From Saprospiraceae bacterium (GTDB lineage: Bacteria; Bacteroidota; Bacteroidia; Chitinophagales; Saprospiraceae), in NCBI GenBank assembly GCA_019634275.1, contig JAHQVP010000356.1, forward strand, positions 1 through 35,724: 35,724 nt of DNA, given 5' to 3'. Numbering within the stretch: position 1 is the first letter of the stretch; the number at the start of each line of letters is the position of its first letter. A model generated the notes under the pieces. That model made no database searches and was not told the DNA's origin. It saw only the letters and a program-made list of their open reading frames with translations. The position numbers and the translations under genes were made by a program. Shown piece by piece: positions 1-9,133 of the stretch.

Positions 1-2600
1 CCATCAATGAGATCGGCTTTGGTAACGACTTTGGCGAGAATAAATTTCTGGTGACCTTGCAAAATCTGCAGCTCTCCACCAATTGGAAAAAGTACATTAT
101 TCCAATTCCTGATCCTTCGAAACTAACGGAAGAAAGGGGAATGCTCTGGTACTCAGAAGGACCTGAAGATGGAAAGGGGTATACTTTCTGGTTAGACGAA
201 ATTCAATTTGAACGCGTAGGCGACCTTACGCAGCCCAGGTCTCAAATCTTGAATGGTGAAGATGCCAGCATAGAGTCTTTTATTGGTGCAGGAGTTCCCT
301 TGAGTGGACTGCAAAAAGTTGTAAATCTGGCCTCCGGTCTTGATCGAACGGTCTCTGCGGCCCCAGCGTACTTCAACTTCACCTCTTCTGATCCATCGGT
401 GGCTACCATCAATGATCAAGGCATGGTAATGGTAGTGGGCGCAGGTTCAACGGTTATCACGGCTACTTTGGAAGGCCAAGATGCCCAAGGGTCACTGACC
501 ATCAATTCCATTGGGGATTTCGTATTTGCCCCTGCACCTCCCCAAGATCCTGCAGATGTGATTTCAATCTTTAGCAATGCCTACGACGACATACCAGTAG
601 ACTACTATAATGGATTCTGGGGGGGCTCTACCACCAAAGGCGGGAATGACCTAGAGGTACAGGGCGACAATATCATTTCATACACCGACCTCAACTTTGT
701 GGGAATACAATTTTCTGCAGATGTTTCGACCATCGATGCCAGCGAGATGACGCACCTCCATGTCGATCTGCTGACTTCAGAAGCCATAGAGGAGGGGGAT
801 TTCATCAGAGTCGGTCTCGTTGACATTGGATCCGATAACTCCTTTGGTGGGGGAGATGATTCGGGCCAGGAGCTTACCTTTACCGCTCCTACACTTAAGA
901 GCCAGGAGTGGGTCAGCTTAGACATTCCACTCACTGACTTCGCGGGTCTCATAAACCGAAAAAATCTGGCACAAGTCGTCTTTGTATCAGACAATACGAT
1001 CTCGGCATTGCTTGTTGACAACATCTATCTCTACAAGACAGAGGTGGTAGCTGGGCCGACGGAACCCGAAGTGGCAGCCCCTATGCCTATGCAAAATAGT
1101 AGCGATGTGATTTCTCTTTTCAGCGATGCCTATGATGATGTAACCATTGATACTTGGAGGACCGATTGGTCCGCTAGCGCCTTTGAGGATGTTGACGTTG
1201 ATGGTAATGCCGCAAAGAAGTATTCCAATCTTGATTTTGTTGGCATCGAGGCTGTCTCGAACCCTATCGATGCTTCAGGCATGTCGCATCTCCACCTTGA
1301 TCTCTGGTCCTCAGACTTTACCTTCTTTGGAATAAAACTGGTTGATTTCGGTCCTGATGGAGTCTTTGGAGGAGGCGATGACTCTGAACATCAAATCAAT
1401 CTTGAAGCACCCACTCAAGGGGAGTGGCTAAGTCTTGATCTTCCACTAGCCGATTTTACTGGACTGACCAATCGCAGCAGTGTGGCACAATTCATCCTTG
1501 TTGGGCAGCCCTCCGGAGCTACCACCATTTTTGTTGACAACATGTATTTCTATGGCGAAGGGATGATGATGCCACTGGATGCTCCGTCCGATGCTGCTCC
1601 TGACCCTTTACAAAATGCAGCAAATGTAATCTCCTTGTTTAGTGATGCATACGATGATGTTGGTGTAGATACATGGAGGACCGATTGGTCTGCCGCCACA
1701 TTTGAGGATGTAGATGTAATGGGCAATCCAACAAAGAAATACTCCGACATGGACTTTGTAGGAATAGAGACCGTCATGAATACCATAGACGCATCGGGCA
1801 TGACCAATCTCAGGATGGACGTTTGGTCCGGCAATTTCACATTCTTCGGGATAAAACTGGTCGACTTTGGGGCCGATGGCGCTTTCGGTGGCGGTGACGA
1901 TTCTGAACATCAAATCAATCTAGAGAATCTAGACCTGGGCCAGTGGATCAATCTGGATATTCCATTAAGCGACTTTACGGGGTTGACCAACTCCACCAGT
2001 CTTGGCCAAATGATTTTGGTTGGTCAGCCTACCGGCATGACGACCATATATTTAGATAACATCTTCTTTTATGGCGAGAGCGCAGGCCCTAATCTGACCG
2101 AGCCAAATGAACCAGCACCTGCTCCGGCAGTAGATGCTAACAATGTCATTTCGCTCTTTAGTGATGTATATGCAGATGTGCCCGTAGATACATGGCGGAC
2201 CGACTGGTCTGCAGCAGGTCTTGAAGATATCGTAGTTAATGGCGACTCGATCAAGAAGTACTCGGGACTTGACTTTGTCGGTATCGAAACGGTATCCAAC
2301 ACTGTTGACGCCAGTGAAATGACTCATGTACATTTTGACTTGTGGTCAGCTGACTACACCTTAGTAGGACTCAAAATAGTAGACTTTGGAGCAGACGGTG
2401 CGTTCGGTGGCGGAGATGATTCAGAACACCAAATCAACATCGAAAACCCAATGCAGGGGCAGTGGGTAAGCTATGATCTTGCACTTAGTGACTTTATGGG
2501 TTTGGTAAATCAAGGAAGCCTTGGTCAATTCATACTGGTGGCCCAACCGACGGCAGCCACAACTGTGTACATGGATAATTTCTATTTCTACAAACAATAA
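1..2600 (+). CDS. Surface glucan-binding-type protein with Ig-like domain and four tandem modules (5' partial)
   Basis: The frame is open from the first full codon at position 3, so the true start lies upstream; the GTG at 51 is internal. The visible part begins with the end of a beta-sandwich, carbohydrate-binding-like module (WYSEGPEDGKGYTFWLDEIQFE, about 1-215). A Big_2-type bacterial Ig-like domain follows (about 285-520, with SSDPSVATINDQG). Four related modules of about 150-160 residues then run to the stop. Each starts VISxFSxxYxD, carries an acidic DxGxDxxFGGGDDS loop that could bind a metal ion, and ends xDNxYFY. No catalytic motif and no C-terminal type IX sorting domain is visible. 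Position ahead of a phosphorylase and two GH17 genes suggests a laminarin-type glucan-binding or SusE/F-like surface role. A C-terminal extension of a glycosidase whose catalytic domain lies upstream is equally possible. Confidence 0.85.
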   Translation, partial: INEIGFGNDFGENKFLVTLQNLQLSTNWKKYIIPIPDPSKLTEERGMLWYSEGPEDGKGYTFWLDEIQFERVGDLTQPRSQILNGEDASIESFIGAGVPLSGLQKVVNLASGLDRTVSAAPAYFNFTSSDPSVATINDQGMVMVVGAGSTVITATLEGQDAQGSLTINSIGDFVFAPAPPQDPADVISIFSNAYDDIPVDYYNGFWGGSTTKGGNDLEVQGDNIISYTDLNFVGIQFSADVSTIDASEMTHLHVDLLTSEAIEEGDFIRVGLVDIGSDNSFGGGDDSGQELTFTAPTLKSQEWVSLDIPLTDFAGLINRKNLAQVVFVSDNTISALLVDNIYLYKTEVVAGPTEPEVAAPMPMQNSSDVISLFSDAYDDVTIDTWRTDWSASAFEDVDVDGNAAKKYSNLDFVGIEAVSNPIDASGMSHLHLDLWSSDFTFFGIKLVDFGPDGVFGGGDDSEHQINLEAPTQGEWLSLDLPLADFTGLTNRSSVAQFILVGQPSGATTIFVDNMYFYGEGMMMPLDAPSDAAPDPLQNAANVISLFSDAYDDVGVDTWRTDWSAATFEDVDVMGNPTKKYSDMDFVGIETVMNTIDASGMTNLRMDVWSGNFTFFGIKLVDFGADGAFGGGDDSEHQINLENLDLGQWINLDIPLSDFTGLTNSTSLGQMILVGQPTGMTTIYLDNIFFYGESAGPNLTEPNEPAPAPAVDANNVISLFSDVYADVPVDTWRTDWSAAGLEDIVVNGDSIKKYSGLDFVGIETVSNTVDASEMTHVHFDLWSADYTLVGLKIVDFGADGAFGGGDDSEHQINIENPMQGQWVSYDLALSDFMGLVNQGSLGQFILVAQPTAATTVYMDNFYFYKQ
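555..1037 (+). repeat. Tandem module 1 (divergent copy)
   Basis: This first copy of the repeated module has FWGGSTTKGG where copies 2-4 have TWRTDWSA. It keeps the IDASxM and FGGGDDS segments. It is the most divergent copy, and its start is 549 nt before that of copy 2. Confidence 0.8.
1104..1556 (+). repeat. Tandem module 2
   Basis: Module of 151 residues with VISLFSDAYDDV, DTWRTDWSA, DFVGIE, IDASGM and FGGGDDSEHQINLE. It starts exactly 519 nt before copy 3 and is joined to it by a short Pro/Ala-rich linker. Confidence 0.9.
1623..2075 (+). repeat. Tandem module 3
   Basis: Module of 151 residues, closely similar to copy 2 at protein level, with the same motif order and ending DNIFFYG. The linker after it is rich in Pro, Glu and Ala. 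It starts exactly 519 nt before copy 4. Confidence 0.9.
2142..2597 (+). repeat. Tandem module 4 (C-terminal)
   Basis: Last module, ending at the stop codon with DNFYFYKQ. It keeps DTWRTDWSA and FGGGDDSEHQIN but differs at several positions that copies 2 and 3 share. Confidence 0.9.
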
Positions 2601-2661
2601 TCTGAGGTAATACAGATACTCCAGGAACAAGTCCGGAGTGAGTCCATGATCGCGCGAAGAG

Positions 2662-2694
2662 GGATGCAGCCAGTGGGCATAGCCCATTGCATCC
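2662..2694 (+). terminator. Intergenic hairpin, terminator or processing site
   Basis: GGATGCA (2662-2668) pairs perfectly with TGCATCC (2688-2694). An inner stem AGTGGGC/GCCCATT with one G-T pair extends it, with a three-base bulge and an ATA loop. No T tract follows, so it may be an attenuator or mRNA-stabilising stem rather than a classical terminator. It overlaps the in-frame TTG at 2687, which argues against that codon as the start of the next gene. Confidence 0.5.
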
Positions 2695-2731
2695 TTCAGT
2701 GAGAATTGATTCCCTGGAGAAAAAGGAAAAA

Positions 2732-5700
2732 ATGGAAATAGTAAAGATAGGAGGAGAGTCATTCTTTAAGATACCAGAGGTCACGCGGATGCGGCCATTC
2801 TTTATGACCATCGTTAGCGCTACCAATCATTGGCTATTTGTCTCAAGTAACGGAGGAATATCAGCCGGACGAAAGACAGCCGATGGTGCTCTTTTTCCCT
2901 ACTACACCGATGATAAGATCACCGAATCGACGGAAATTACGGGTGCAAAGTCGATTTTTAGACTGCACCATGACGGTACATCTCACTTATGGGAGCCGTT
3001 TTCTATTCGACAACATGGACGTTATGCAGTCAGTCGTCACCTGTACAAAAACATCCAGGGCAGCAAGGTCCTCTTTGAAGAAATAAATCACGAACTGCAG
3101 TTGTCCTTTCGATATCAGTGGTCCACTAGCGATGCTTTTGGTTTCGTAAGAAGTGCTTGCCTGACCAATCTGCGAGACGACGCCATCACCATCGAAGTCC
3201 TTGACGGCTTGCAGAACATCCTGCCAGCTGGGGTCAACAGTGCATTGCAACAAAATGCCAGTAACCTAGTCGATGCTTATAAACGATCTGAATTAGTTGT
3301 TCCCGTTGGGTTGGGCATCTATGCCCTGAGTGCTGTCATTGTCGACAAGGCAGAACCAAGCGAAGCCCTAAGAGCAAATACCTGCTGGTCGATAGGCCTT
3401 TCCTCCAACCCCATCCATTTGCTCTCTTCAAAACAACTGGACTCTTTTCGCAATGGTGGTGACATTGTCCAAGAATATGATGTAAAGGCTGAAAGGGGAG
3501 CCTACTTCATTTCCGCACAGCTATCCCTGGCTGCAGAACAAACAAAAGAATGGACGATCGTTGCGGACGTGAACAAGAACCACTCCGCCATAGCCGAAAC
3601 CATTGCTCTGCTAAAAGAAAATAACCAGATCCAAGAATCAATCCAAAGTGAGGTAGCTAATGGAGAAAGACAGTTACTCGAAATGGTGGCCGCTTCAGAT
3701 GGGATCCAGTGCACATCCGATAAACTTAAGGATGCTCGTCACTTTTCAAATTGTCTCTTCAACATCATGCGAGGAGGGATCTTTGACAACAACTATTCGA
3801 TCGATCGAGAAGATCTTGCCTCATACCTAACCCAAGCCAATTCCAACATCACCATAGATGCCATTGCTGCACTCCCAGCGACATGCACCCTCTCTGATAT
3901 TAGGGCAGTATGCTCAGCAACTTCCGACCCCGACCTTAAAAGGCTTCTTCAGGAATATTTACCTCTACGCTTTAGCCGACGTCATGGCGATCCCAGTCGT
4001 CCGTGGAATAGATTTTCAATCAACACGCAAAGCGAACTAGACGGTAAGAAAATCCTAGATTTTGAAGGCAATTGGAGAGACATATTTCAAAACTGGGAAG
4101 CCCTGGTTCAATCCTATCCAGAATTTATTGACGGCATCATATTTAAGTTTCTCAATGCATCGACCGCCGATGGTTATAATCCATATAGAATCACCAAGGG
4201 AGGCATAGATTGGGAAATTAGTGAACCTGATGATCCCTGGGCCTATATTGGATACTGGGGAGATCACCAGATTATTTATCTGCTCAAGCTCTTAGAACAC
4301 GCAGAGAACTATTATCCCGGCAAACTCTCCCGATACATGGCGCAAGACATTTTTGTCTATGCCAATGTTCCGTATAGAATTAAACCCTATGATAGCATAC
4401 TAGCGGATCCAAAAAATACGGTTGACTTTGACCATGCGAGTGATCAGCACATTCGCAAAAGAATGGAAGCGTTCGGCTCCGATGCTGCTCTTTTGACCTA
4501 TGCCGATGGATCGATTGTGCGCGCAAACTTTATGGAGAAGATCCTGGTCACGCTCCTCACCAAAATCTCCAATTTCATTCCAGAGGGCGGCATATGGATG
4601 AATACCCAAAGACCAGAATGGAACGATGCCAACAATGCCTTAGTCGGCAACGGAGTCTCCATGGTTACACTTTGCTATCTAAACCGCTTTCTACGTTTCT
4701 TACCCACATTACTCGACTCAGAGAACCAACGCATCGATCTGTCCATTGATGTATCCCGCTCGCTATCCAATACCATGAATGTCCTGGTTAGCTATCAATA
4801 CTCCCTAGATGGACGCATTGATGATACGCTCAGAAAGCAAATTCTAGACGGGCTTGGAAAAGCCGGTTCGGAATACCGTCACAATCTCTATAGGCACTCC
4901 TTGAAGAAGGAAAAAGAATCCGTGGCCTATCAAGACCTGCACGATTTCTCAACCTTGATGCAGTCCTATACAAGTCATGCCATACGAGCCAATCGAAGAA
5001 AAGATGGCTTATACCATTCCTACAATCTGATGACTGTTGAAGCCAACACAAGAATAGTCCTGAATAGATTGTCGCCTATGTTAGAGGGCCAGGTTGCTGT
5101 CCTGAGCGCACAGCAACTTTCTCCAAAACTATCTTTAGAAACATTGGAAGCGCTAAAGCGAAGTGATTTGTATCGCAGCGATCAATCCAGCTACCTTCTT
5201 TACCCCAATAAACAACTACCGGGATTTTTGCAAAAAAACATCATCCCTCCTCAATATGCGGAGTCAAGCACTCTTATCAAACGCCTACTTGCTATCGGAA
5301 ATCGAGAAATCGTAGAACAAGATATTGATGGAATTCTTCACTTTAATGCAGATTTCAAAAATGTGGAAGCGCTTCGAGCTAAACTAAGCGCACTGTCTCA
5401 CTCGACTGCACATGATATCACTGCACAGGAGCAGGCAGAATTAGAAGGAATTTTCGAACACGTTTTTAAACACAAATATTTTACGGGCCGCAGCGGAACA
5501 TTCTATGGCTACGAAGGATTAGGATCAATCTATTGGCACATGGTTTCCAAATTACTGCTCGCGGTTCACGAATGCATTGTACATGCCTCAAAAATCGATG
5601 ATTCAACCTCCACACTTGATGCACTCATAGACCACTTTCATGCCATAAATGCCGGGATCGGTCTGCACAAATCTCCTTCGCTCTACGGGGCATTTCCGAC

Positions 5701-6124
5701 CGATCCATATTCGCATACTCCCGCAGGCAGAGGAGCACAACAGCCAGGGATGACGGGCCAGGTCAAAGAAGACATTCTAAGCCGCTTTGGCGAATTAGGG
5801 ATCACAATCTCGGATGGAAAAATTCATTTTAATCCCATCATTTTAAGTGGAAGCGAATTTTTGGCCTCACCAAAAAAGTTCAGCTACCTCGACGTACATG
5901 GTAATCGAAAAGAAATCTCCTTGAATAAAGGATCACTTGCATTTACCTTCTGTCAAATCCCCATTTTATATGCTGCATCAGATAAGGATTGTGTGACAAT
6001 CGAGATTGATGACGGATCGTCCACCAAAATTATGGGAAAACAATTAGACCAGGCTTTGAGTCAGGCTGTTTTTAGCCGATCTGGTCTCGTAATTAAAATC
6101 ACAGTAGAATTAAATTTTCAATAA
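2732..6124 (+). CDS. GH94/GH149/GH161-like glucan phosphorylase, probably beta-1,3-glucan oligosaccharide phosphorylase
   Basis: Protein of 1130 residues without a signal peptide, so cytoplasmic. I chose ATG 2732 over the in-frame TTG 2687 because AAGGA lies just upstream and the TTG sits in a hairpin. The N-terminal third is a beta-rich part (LxDGLQNILPAG near residue 180), as in cellobiose-phosphorylase relatives. The middle is an all-helical barrel-type region containing RPEWNDANNALVGNG, whose Asp632 aligns with the catalytic acid of the DWND motif in GH94 enzymes. The length is far above typical GH94 and, as I recall, fits GH149 and GH161, families described as beta-1,3-glucan phosphorylases. 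Expected reaction: phosphorolysis of beta-1,3-gluco-oligosaccharides to glucose 1-phosphate. Two GH17 neighbours support that linkage. The choice between GH94, GH149 and GH161 is inference. Confidence 0.75.
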   Translation: MEIVKIGGESFFKIPEVTRMRPFFMTIVSATNHWLFVSSNGGISAGRKTADGALFPYYTDDKITESTEITGAKSIFRLHHDGTSHLWEPFSIRQHGRYAVSRHLYKNIQGSKVLFEEINHELQLSFRYQWSTSDAFGFVRSACLTNLRDDAITIEVLDGLQNILPAGVNSALQQNASNLVDAYKRSELVVPVGLGIYALSAVIVDKAEPSEALRANTCWSIGLSSNPIHLLSSKQLDSFRNGGDIVQEYDVKAERGAYFISAQLSLAAEQTKEWTIVADVNKNHSAIAETIALLKENNQIQESIQSEVANGERQLLEMVAASDGIQCTSDKLKDARHFSNCLFNIMRGGIFDNNYSIDREDLASYLTQANSNITIDAIAALPATCTLSDIRAVCSATSDPDLKRLLQEYLPLRFSRRHGDPSRPWNRFSINTQSELDGKKILDFEGNWRDIFQNWEALVQSYPEFIDGIIFKFLNASTADGYNPYRITKGGIDWEISEPDDPWAYIGYWGDHQIIYLLKLLEHAENYYPGKLSRYMAQDIFVYANVPYRIKPYDSILADPKNTVDFDHASDQHIRKRMEAFGSDAALLTYADGSIVRANFMEKILVTLLTKISNFIPEGGIWMNTQRPEWNDANNALVGNGVSMVTLCYLNRFLRFLPTLLDSENQRIDLSIDVSRSLSNTMNVLVSYQYSLDGRIDDTLRKQILDGLGKAGSEYRHNLYRHSLKKEKESVAYQDLHDFSTLMQSYTSHAIRANRRKDGLYHSYNLMTVEANTRIVLNRLSPMLEGQVAVLSAQQLSPKLSLETLEALKRSDLYRSDQSSYLLYPNKQLPGFLQKNIIPPQYAESSTLIKRLLAIGNREIVEQDIDGILHFNADFKNVEALRAKLSALSHSTAHDITAQEQAELEGIFEHVFKHKYFTGRSGTFYGYEGLGSIYWHMVSKLLLAVHECIVHASKIDDSTSTLDALIDHFHAINAGIGLHKSPSLYGAFPTDPYSHTPAGRGAQQPGMTGQVKEDILSRFGELGITISDGKIHFNPIILSGSEFLASPKKFSYLDVHGNRKEISLNKGSLAFTFCQIPILYAASDKDCVTIEIDDGSSTKIMGKQLDQALSQAVFSRSGLVIKITVELNFQ

Positions 6125-6164
6125 ATATTCCAAGATCACGGGATGTCACAAAATAGCAAATAGC

Positions 6165-7457
6165 ATGTTCTCGATTTCATCAATACCTTTTCTTTTCATC
6201 CTGTTTATCTCTGTGACAATATGTGCTTGTGGAGATAAGGATGTAAAGCACACGTCTCACAATCATGCGATCAAAGCAACACCGAAGGCATCCGAAATTT
6301 TGGGCAATCCGGAATACCTGGCGATATCATACGGCGGATACAGGCATGTAGATCATTCTATAGAACCCACAATGGATGAGTTAAAAGAGGATTTGCACAT
6401 TCTATCCGCAATGGGAGTTCGAATGTTGCGAACGTACAAATTGCATAAACCTCACGCAAGCAATTTAGTAAAAGCCATTTCAGAAATAAAAAAGGAAAAT
6501 CCTGAATTTGAAATGTACGTCATGCTGGGCGTATGGATCAATTGTGCTGATGCATTTACCGAACACCCAAATCATGAAGTAGAAGATAGCGCCGCCAATA
6601 AATCCGAAATTGATAAGGCGGTTGCACTGGCACAAGCATATCCAGAAGTCATAAAGGTCATCGCAGTAGGGAATGAGGCCATGGTAAAATGGGCGACTAG
6701 CTACTATGTACAACCAGGGGTTATTCTACGCTGGGTCAATCATCTTCAAGAACTAAAGAAATCAGGTGCTCTGCCCAAAGACCTTTGGATCACCAGTTCC
6801 GATAACTTCGCCTCCTGGGGAGGTGGTGGTGAAGAATATCATGTTGACGAACTCACAAGACTGATACAGGCAGTTGACTTTATTTCATTGCATACCTATC
6901 CCATGCACGACACCCATTACAATCCTGCATTCTGGGGTACTAAACCGGAAGATGCATCCCTCTCACTGGAAGAAAAAATCGAAGTCGCGATGCAGAGGGC
7001 ATTGGAATATGCTCAATTCCAATTTCAAAGTACAGAAGACTATGTGAAGCGCCTGGGAATCGAAAAACCAATCCACATTGGGGAGACGGGTTGGGCAAGT
7101 TATTCCAACGGTCATTATGGGGATGCAGGTTCTAAGGCTACCGATGAATATAAGGAAGCCATCTACTATGGGCTGTTGCGCGATTGGACCAATGTGGCCG
7201 GCATCTCTTGCTTTTACTTCGAGGCCTTTGATGAGGTGTGGAAAGATGCTGCGAATCCAGGTGGTTCTGAGAATCACTTTGGTTTAATCACAGTCGACGG
7301 AAAGGCAAAATTTGCGCTGTGGGACCTAGTCGATCAAGGGATATTTGAGCATTGCACCCGAGGGGGAAATCCCATTACAAAAACCTTCCAGGGAGATCGT
7401 ACAGCCCTGATAGCGAGCCTAGAACTTCCTCCAACTATGAAGGCATCGAGCGACTAA
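6165..7457 (+). CDS. GH17 beta-1,3-glucanase, lipoprotein
   Basis: 430 residues. The N-terminus is hydrophobic and ends in a lipobox-like ICAC at Cys22 followed by Gly-Asp, so this is a predicted lipoprotein of the periplasm or outer membrane. The GH17 fold is supported by two classic segments: AVGNEA with the proposed acid/base Glu171, and IHIGETGWAS with the proposed nucleophile Glu307. SLHTYP, a further GH17-type strand, lies between them. Family members cleave beta-1,3-glucans such as laminarin, or act as transglycosylases. It starts 40 bp after the phosphorylase gene and 50 bp before the symporter gene, so it is probably co-transcribed. The likely role is trimming glucan to importable oligosaccharides. 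Confidence 0.88.
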   Translation: MFSISSIPFLFILFISVTICACGDKDVKHTSHNHAIKATPKASEILGNPEYLAISYGGYRHVDHSIEPTMDELKEDLHILSAMGVRMLRTYKLHKPHASNLVKAISEIKKENPEFEMYVMLGVWINCADAFTEHPNHEVEDSAANKSEIDKAVALAQAYPEVIKVIAVGNEAMVKWATSYYVQPGVILRWVNHLQELKKSGALPKDLWITSSDNFASWGGGGEEYHVDELTRLIQAVDFISLHTYPMHDTHYNPAFWGTKPEDASLSLEEKIEVAMQRALEYAQFQFQSTEDYVKRLGIEKPIHIGETGWASYSNGHYGDAGSKATDEYKEAIYYGLLRDWTNVAGISCFYFEAFDEVWKDAANPGGSENHFGLITVDGKAKFALWDLVDQGIFEHCTRGGNPITKTFQGDRTALIASLELPPTMKASSD

Positions 7458-7507
7458 ATCCTCTTCTCAAGAAAAATCACTTGCCACACACGTAAAAATC
7501 AAATCGG

Positions 7508-9073
7508 ATGACAAATCAATCTACTACCGCACGAGACAAGGTACCCATATTGCAAAAGGGTGCTTTTGGAGCAGGGCACTTCGTTTTAAATCTTCTCCCT
7601 GGAGTGCTTGGAGTTTATCTTCAGGTATTCATCCTGACTGCATTTGGGATGGATCCTGTGTGGGCTGGTCTGCTCGGTGGGCTTCCAAGAATCTTCGATG
7701 CCTTGACCGATCCTGTAATGGGGTTTATTTCAGACAATACTACTTCGCGTTGGGGTCGTCGACGTCCATATATCTTCGGAGGCGCCCTGATCAGCGGCAT
7801 ACTTTTCATCCTCATGTGGCAATTGGATGAGAATGCTTCCATGGCATACAATTTCTGGTATGTCATGATTTTGCAGATCCTATTCCTCGTGGGCAACACG
7901 ATGTTCGCCACGCCCCTGGTCGGACTGGGATACGAGATGACTTCAGATTACAATGAGCGCACTCGCTTGATGAGTTTTGCCAATTCCATGGGCCAAATTG
8001 CCTGGATGATTGTGCCATGGCTATACGTCATCATTCCAGATGTCAACACCTTCGACAATCCGGCACAAGGGGTGAGGACCATGGCCGTCATCGTAGGGGT
8101 TGTGTGCATGGTTTTTGGAATATTACCTGCTTTCTTTTGCAGGGGAATTGACGCCGCTCACATGGAGAATCGAAAAAAAATAAACTTCAAAACCCTGTCA
8201 ACAAATTTGAAGGAATTGTGGCAAGGAATCATTCAAGTCTCCAGGAATAAACCATTCATGAAACTATGTGGCGCTACTTTTTTGGTATTTAATGGATTTC
8301 AACTTGTGTCCGCTTTCTCGGTATTTATCATTGTATTCTACATGAACAGTGGAGACTGGGAAGCAGCCGGAACTTGGCCCGCGTGGTTTAACACATTTAA
8401 TGCCATGATGACGGCATTCTTAGTAATTCCCATCATTTCCAGGATGGCCACAAAATGGGGAAAGCGAAAGGCTTTCCTTATTTCAACTTTCCTTTCTATA
8501 ATCGGATATGTGCTTAAATGGTGGGGTTTTGACATCACGCTCAATGACCAATTTAATCAAACAGGAATTGGACAAGCATTGAATAGAGGTGTGGCTTCCA
8601 TCTTCAATGTTCTTAATCCTCATCTAGAGGCAATGGGCATGTCCTGGTTCAGCATTGACACAACAGCCGGAGTGCCCTGGCTCATTTTCTTACCGATACC
8701 TCTTTTTGCATTTGGTATGGGAGGTCTGTTTACGCTTATGATGAGCATGACAGCAGATGTTTGCGATCTGGACGAACTAGAAAATGGCATGCCTCGCAAA
8801 GAAGGCACCTTTGGGGCAATTTACTGGTGGATGGTAAAATTAGGACAAGCACTGGCCATCATTTTTAGTGGTGTAATCTTAAAGATTGTCGGCTTTGACC
8901 AAAACATCACCAATCAAGCTGCAGAAACCATGATGCGTCTTCGCATCGCTGACATCATTGTACCAGCCTCTACAGCCGCTTTAGCTATGCTCGTGATGTG
9001 GAAATACAGTCTTAGTGAAGAACGTGCAAAAGAAATAAAGAGGATGCTTGTGGAGCGAAGAGGCGTATTGTAG
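7508..9073 (+). CDS. GPH-family (MFS_2) sugar:cation symporter
   Basis: 521 residues with about twelve hydrophobic segments. The cytoplasmic motif after the second segment, DALTDPVMGFISDNTTSRWGRRRP, broken here only by naming its core DPVMG, SDNT and GRRRP, is diagnostic of glycoside-pentoside-hexuronide:cation symporters. Such carriers import glycosides or oligosaccharides with H+ or Na+. It sits between the exported and the cytoplasmic GH17 genes, where an inner-membrane importer of glucan oligosaccharides would be expected. A large loop with KINFKTLSTNLKELW separates the two halves near residue 230. Substrate specificity cannot be read from the sequence. Confidence 0.9.
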   Translation: MTNQSTTARDKVPILQKGAFGAGHFVLNLLPGVLGVYLQVFILTAFGMDPVWAGLLGGLPRIFDALTDPVMGFISDNTTSRWGRRRPYIFGGALISGILFILMWQLDENASMAYNFWYVMILQILFLVGNTMFATPLVGLGYEMTSDYNERTRLMSFANSMGQIAWMIVPWLYVIIPDVNTFDNPAQGVRTMAVIVGVVCMVFGILPAFFCRGIDAAHMENRKKINFKTLSTNLKELWQGIIQVSRNKPFMKLCGATFLVFNGFQLVSAFSVFIIVFYMNSGDWEAAGTWPAWFNTFNAMMTAFLVIPIISRMATKWGKRKAFLISTFLSIIGYVLKWWGFDITLNDQFNQTGIGQALNRGVASIFNVLNPHLEAMGMSWFSIDTTAGVPWLIFLPIPLFAFGMGGLFTLMMSMTADVCDLDELENGMPRKEGTFGAIYWWMVKLGQALAIIFSGVILKIVGFDQNITNQAAETMMRLRIADIIVPASTAALAMLVMWKYSLSEERAKEIKRMLVERRGVL

Positions 9074-9133
9074 ATCTGATCTTCCTCAAGCCCCTATCAC
9101 CCACATTTTTTTGGTACATAATTAACTCAGTCC

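Noticed and set aside
2687-2731. TTG start adding 15 residues to the phosphorylase
   Set aside because: The TTG lies in the 3' arm of a strong hairpin, and ATG 2732 has AAGGA just upstream.
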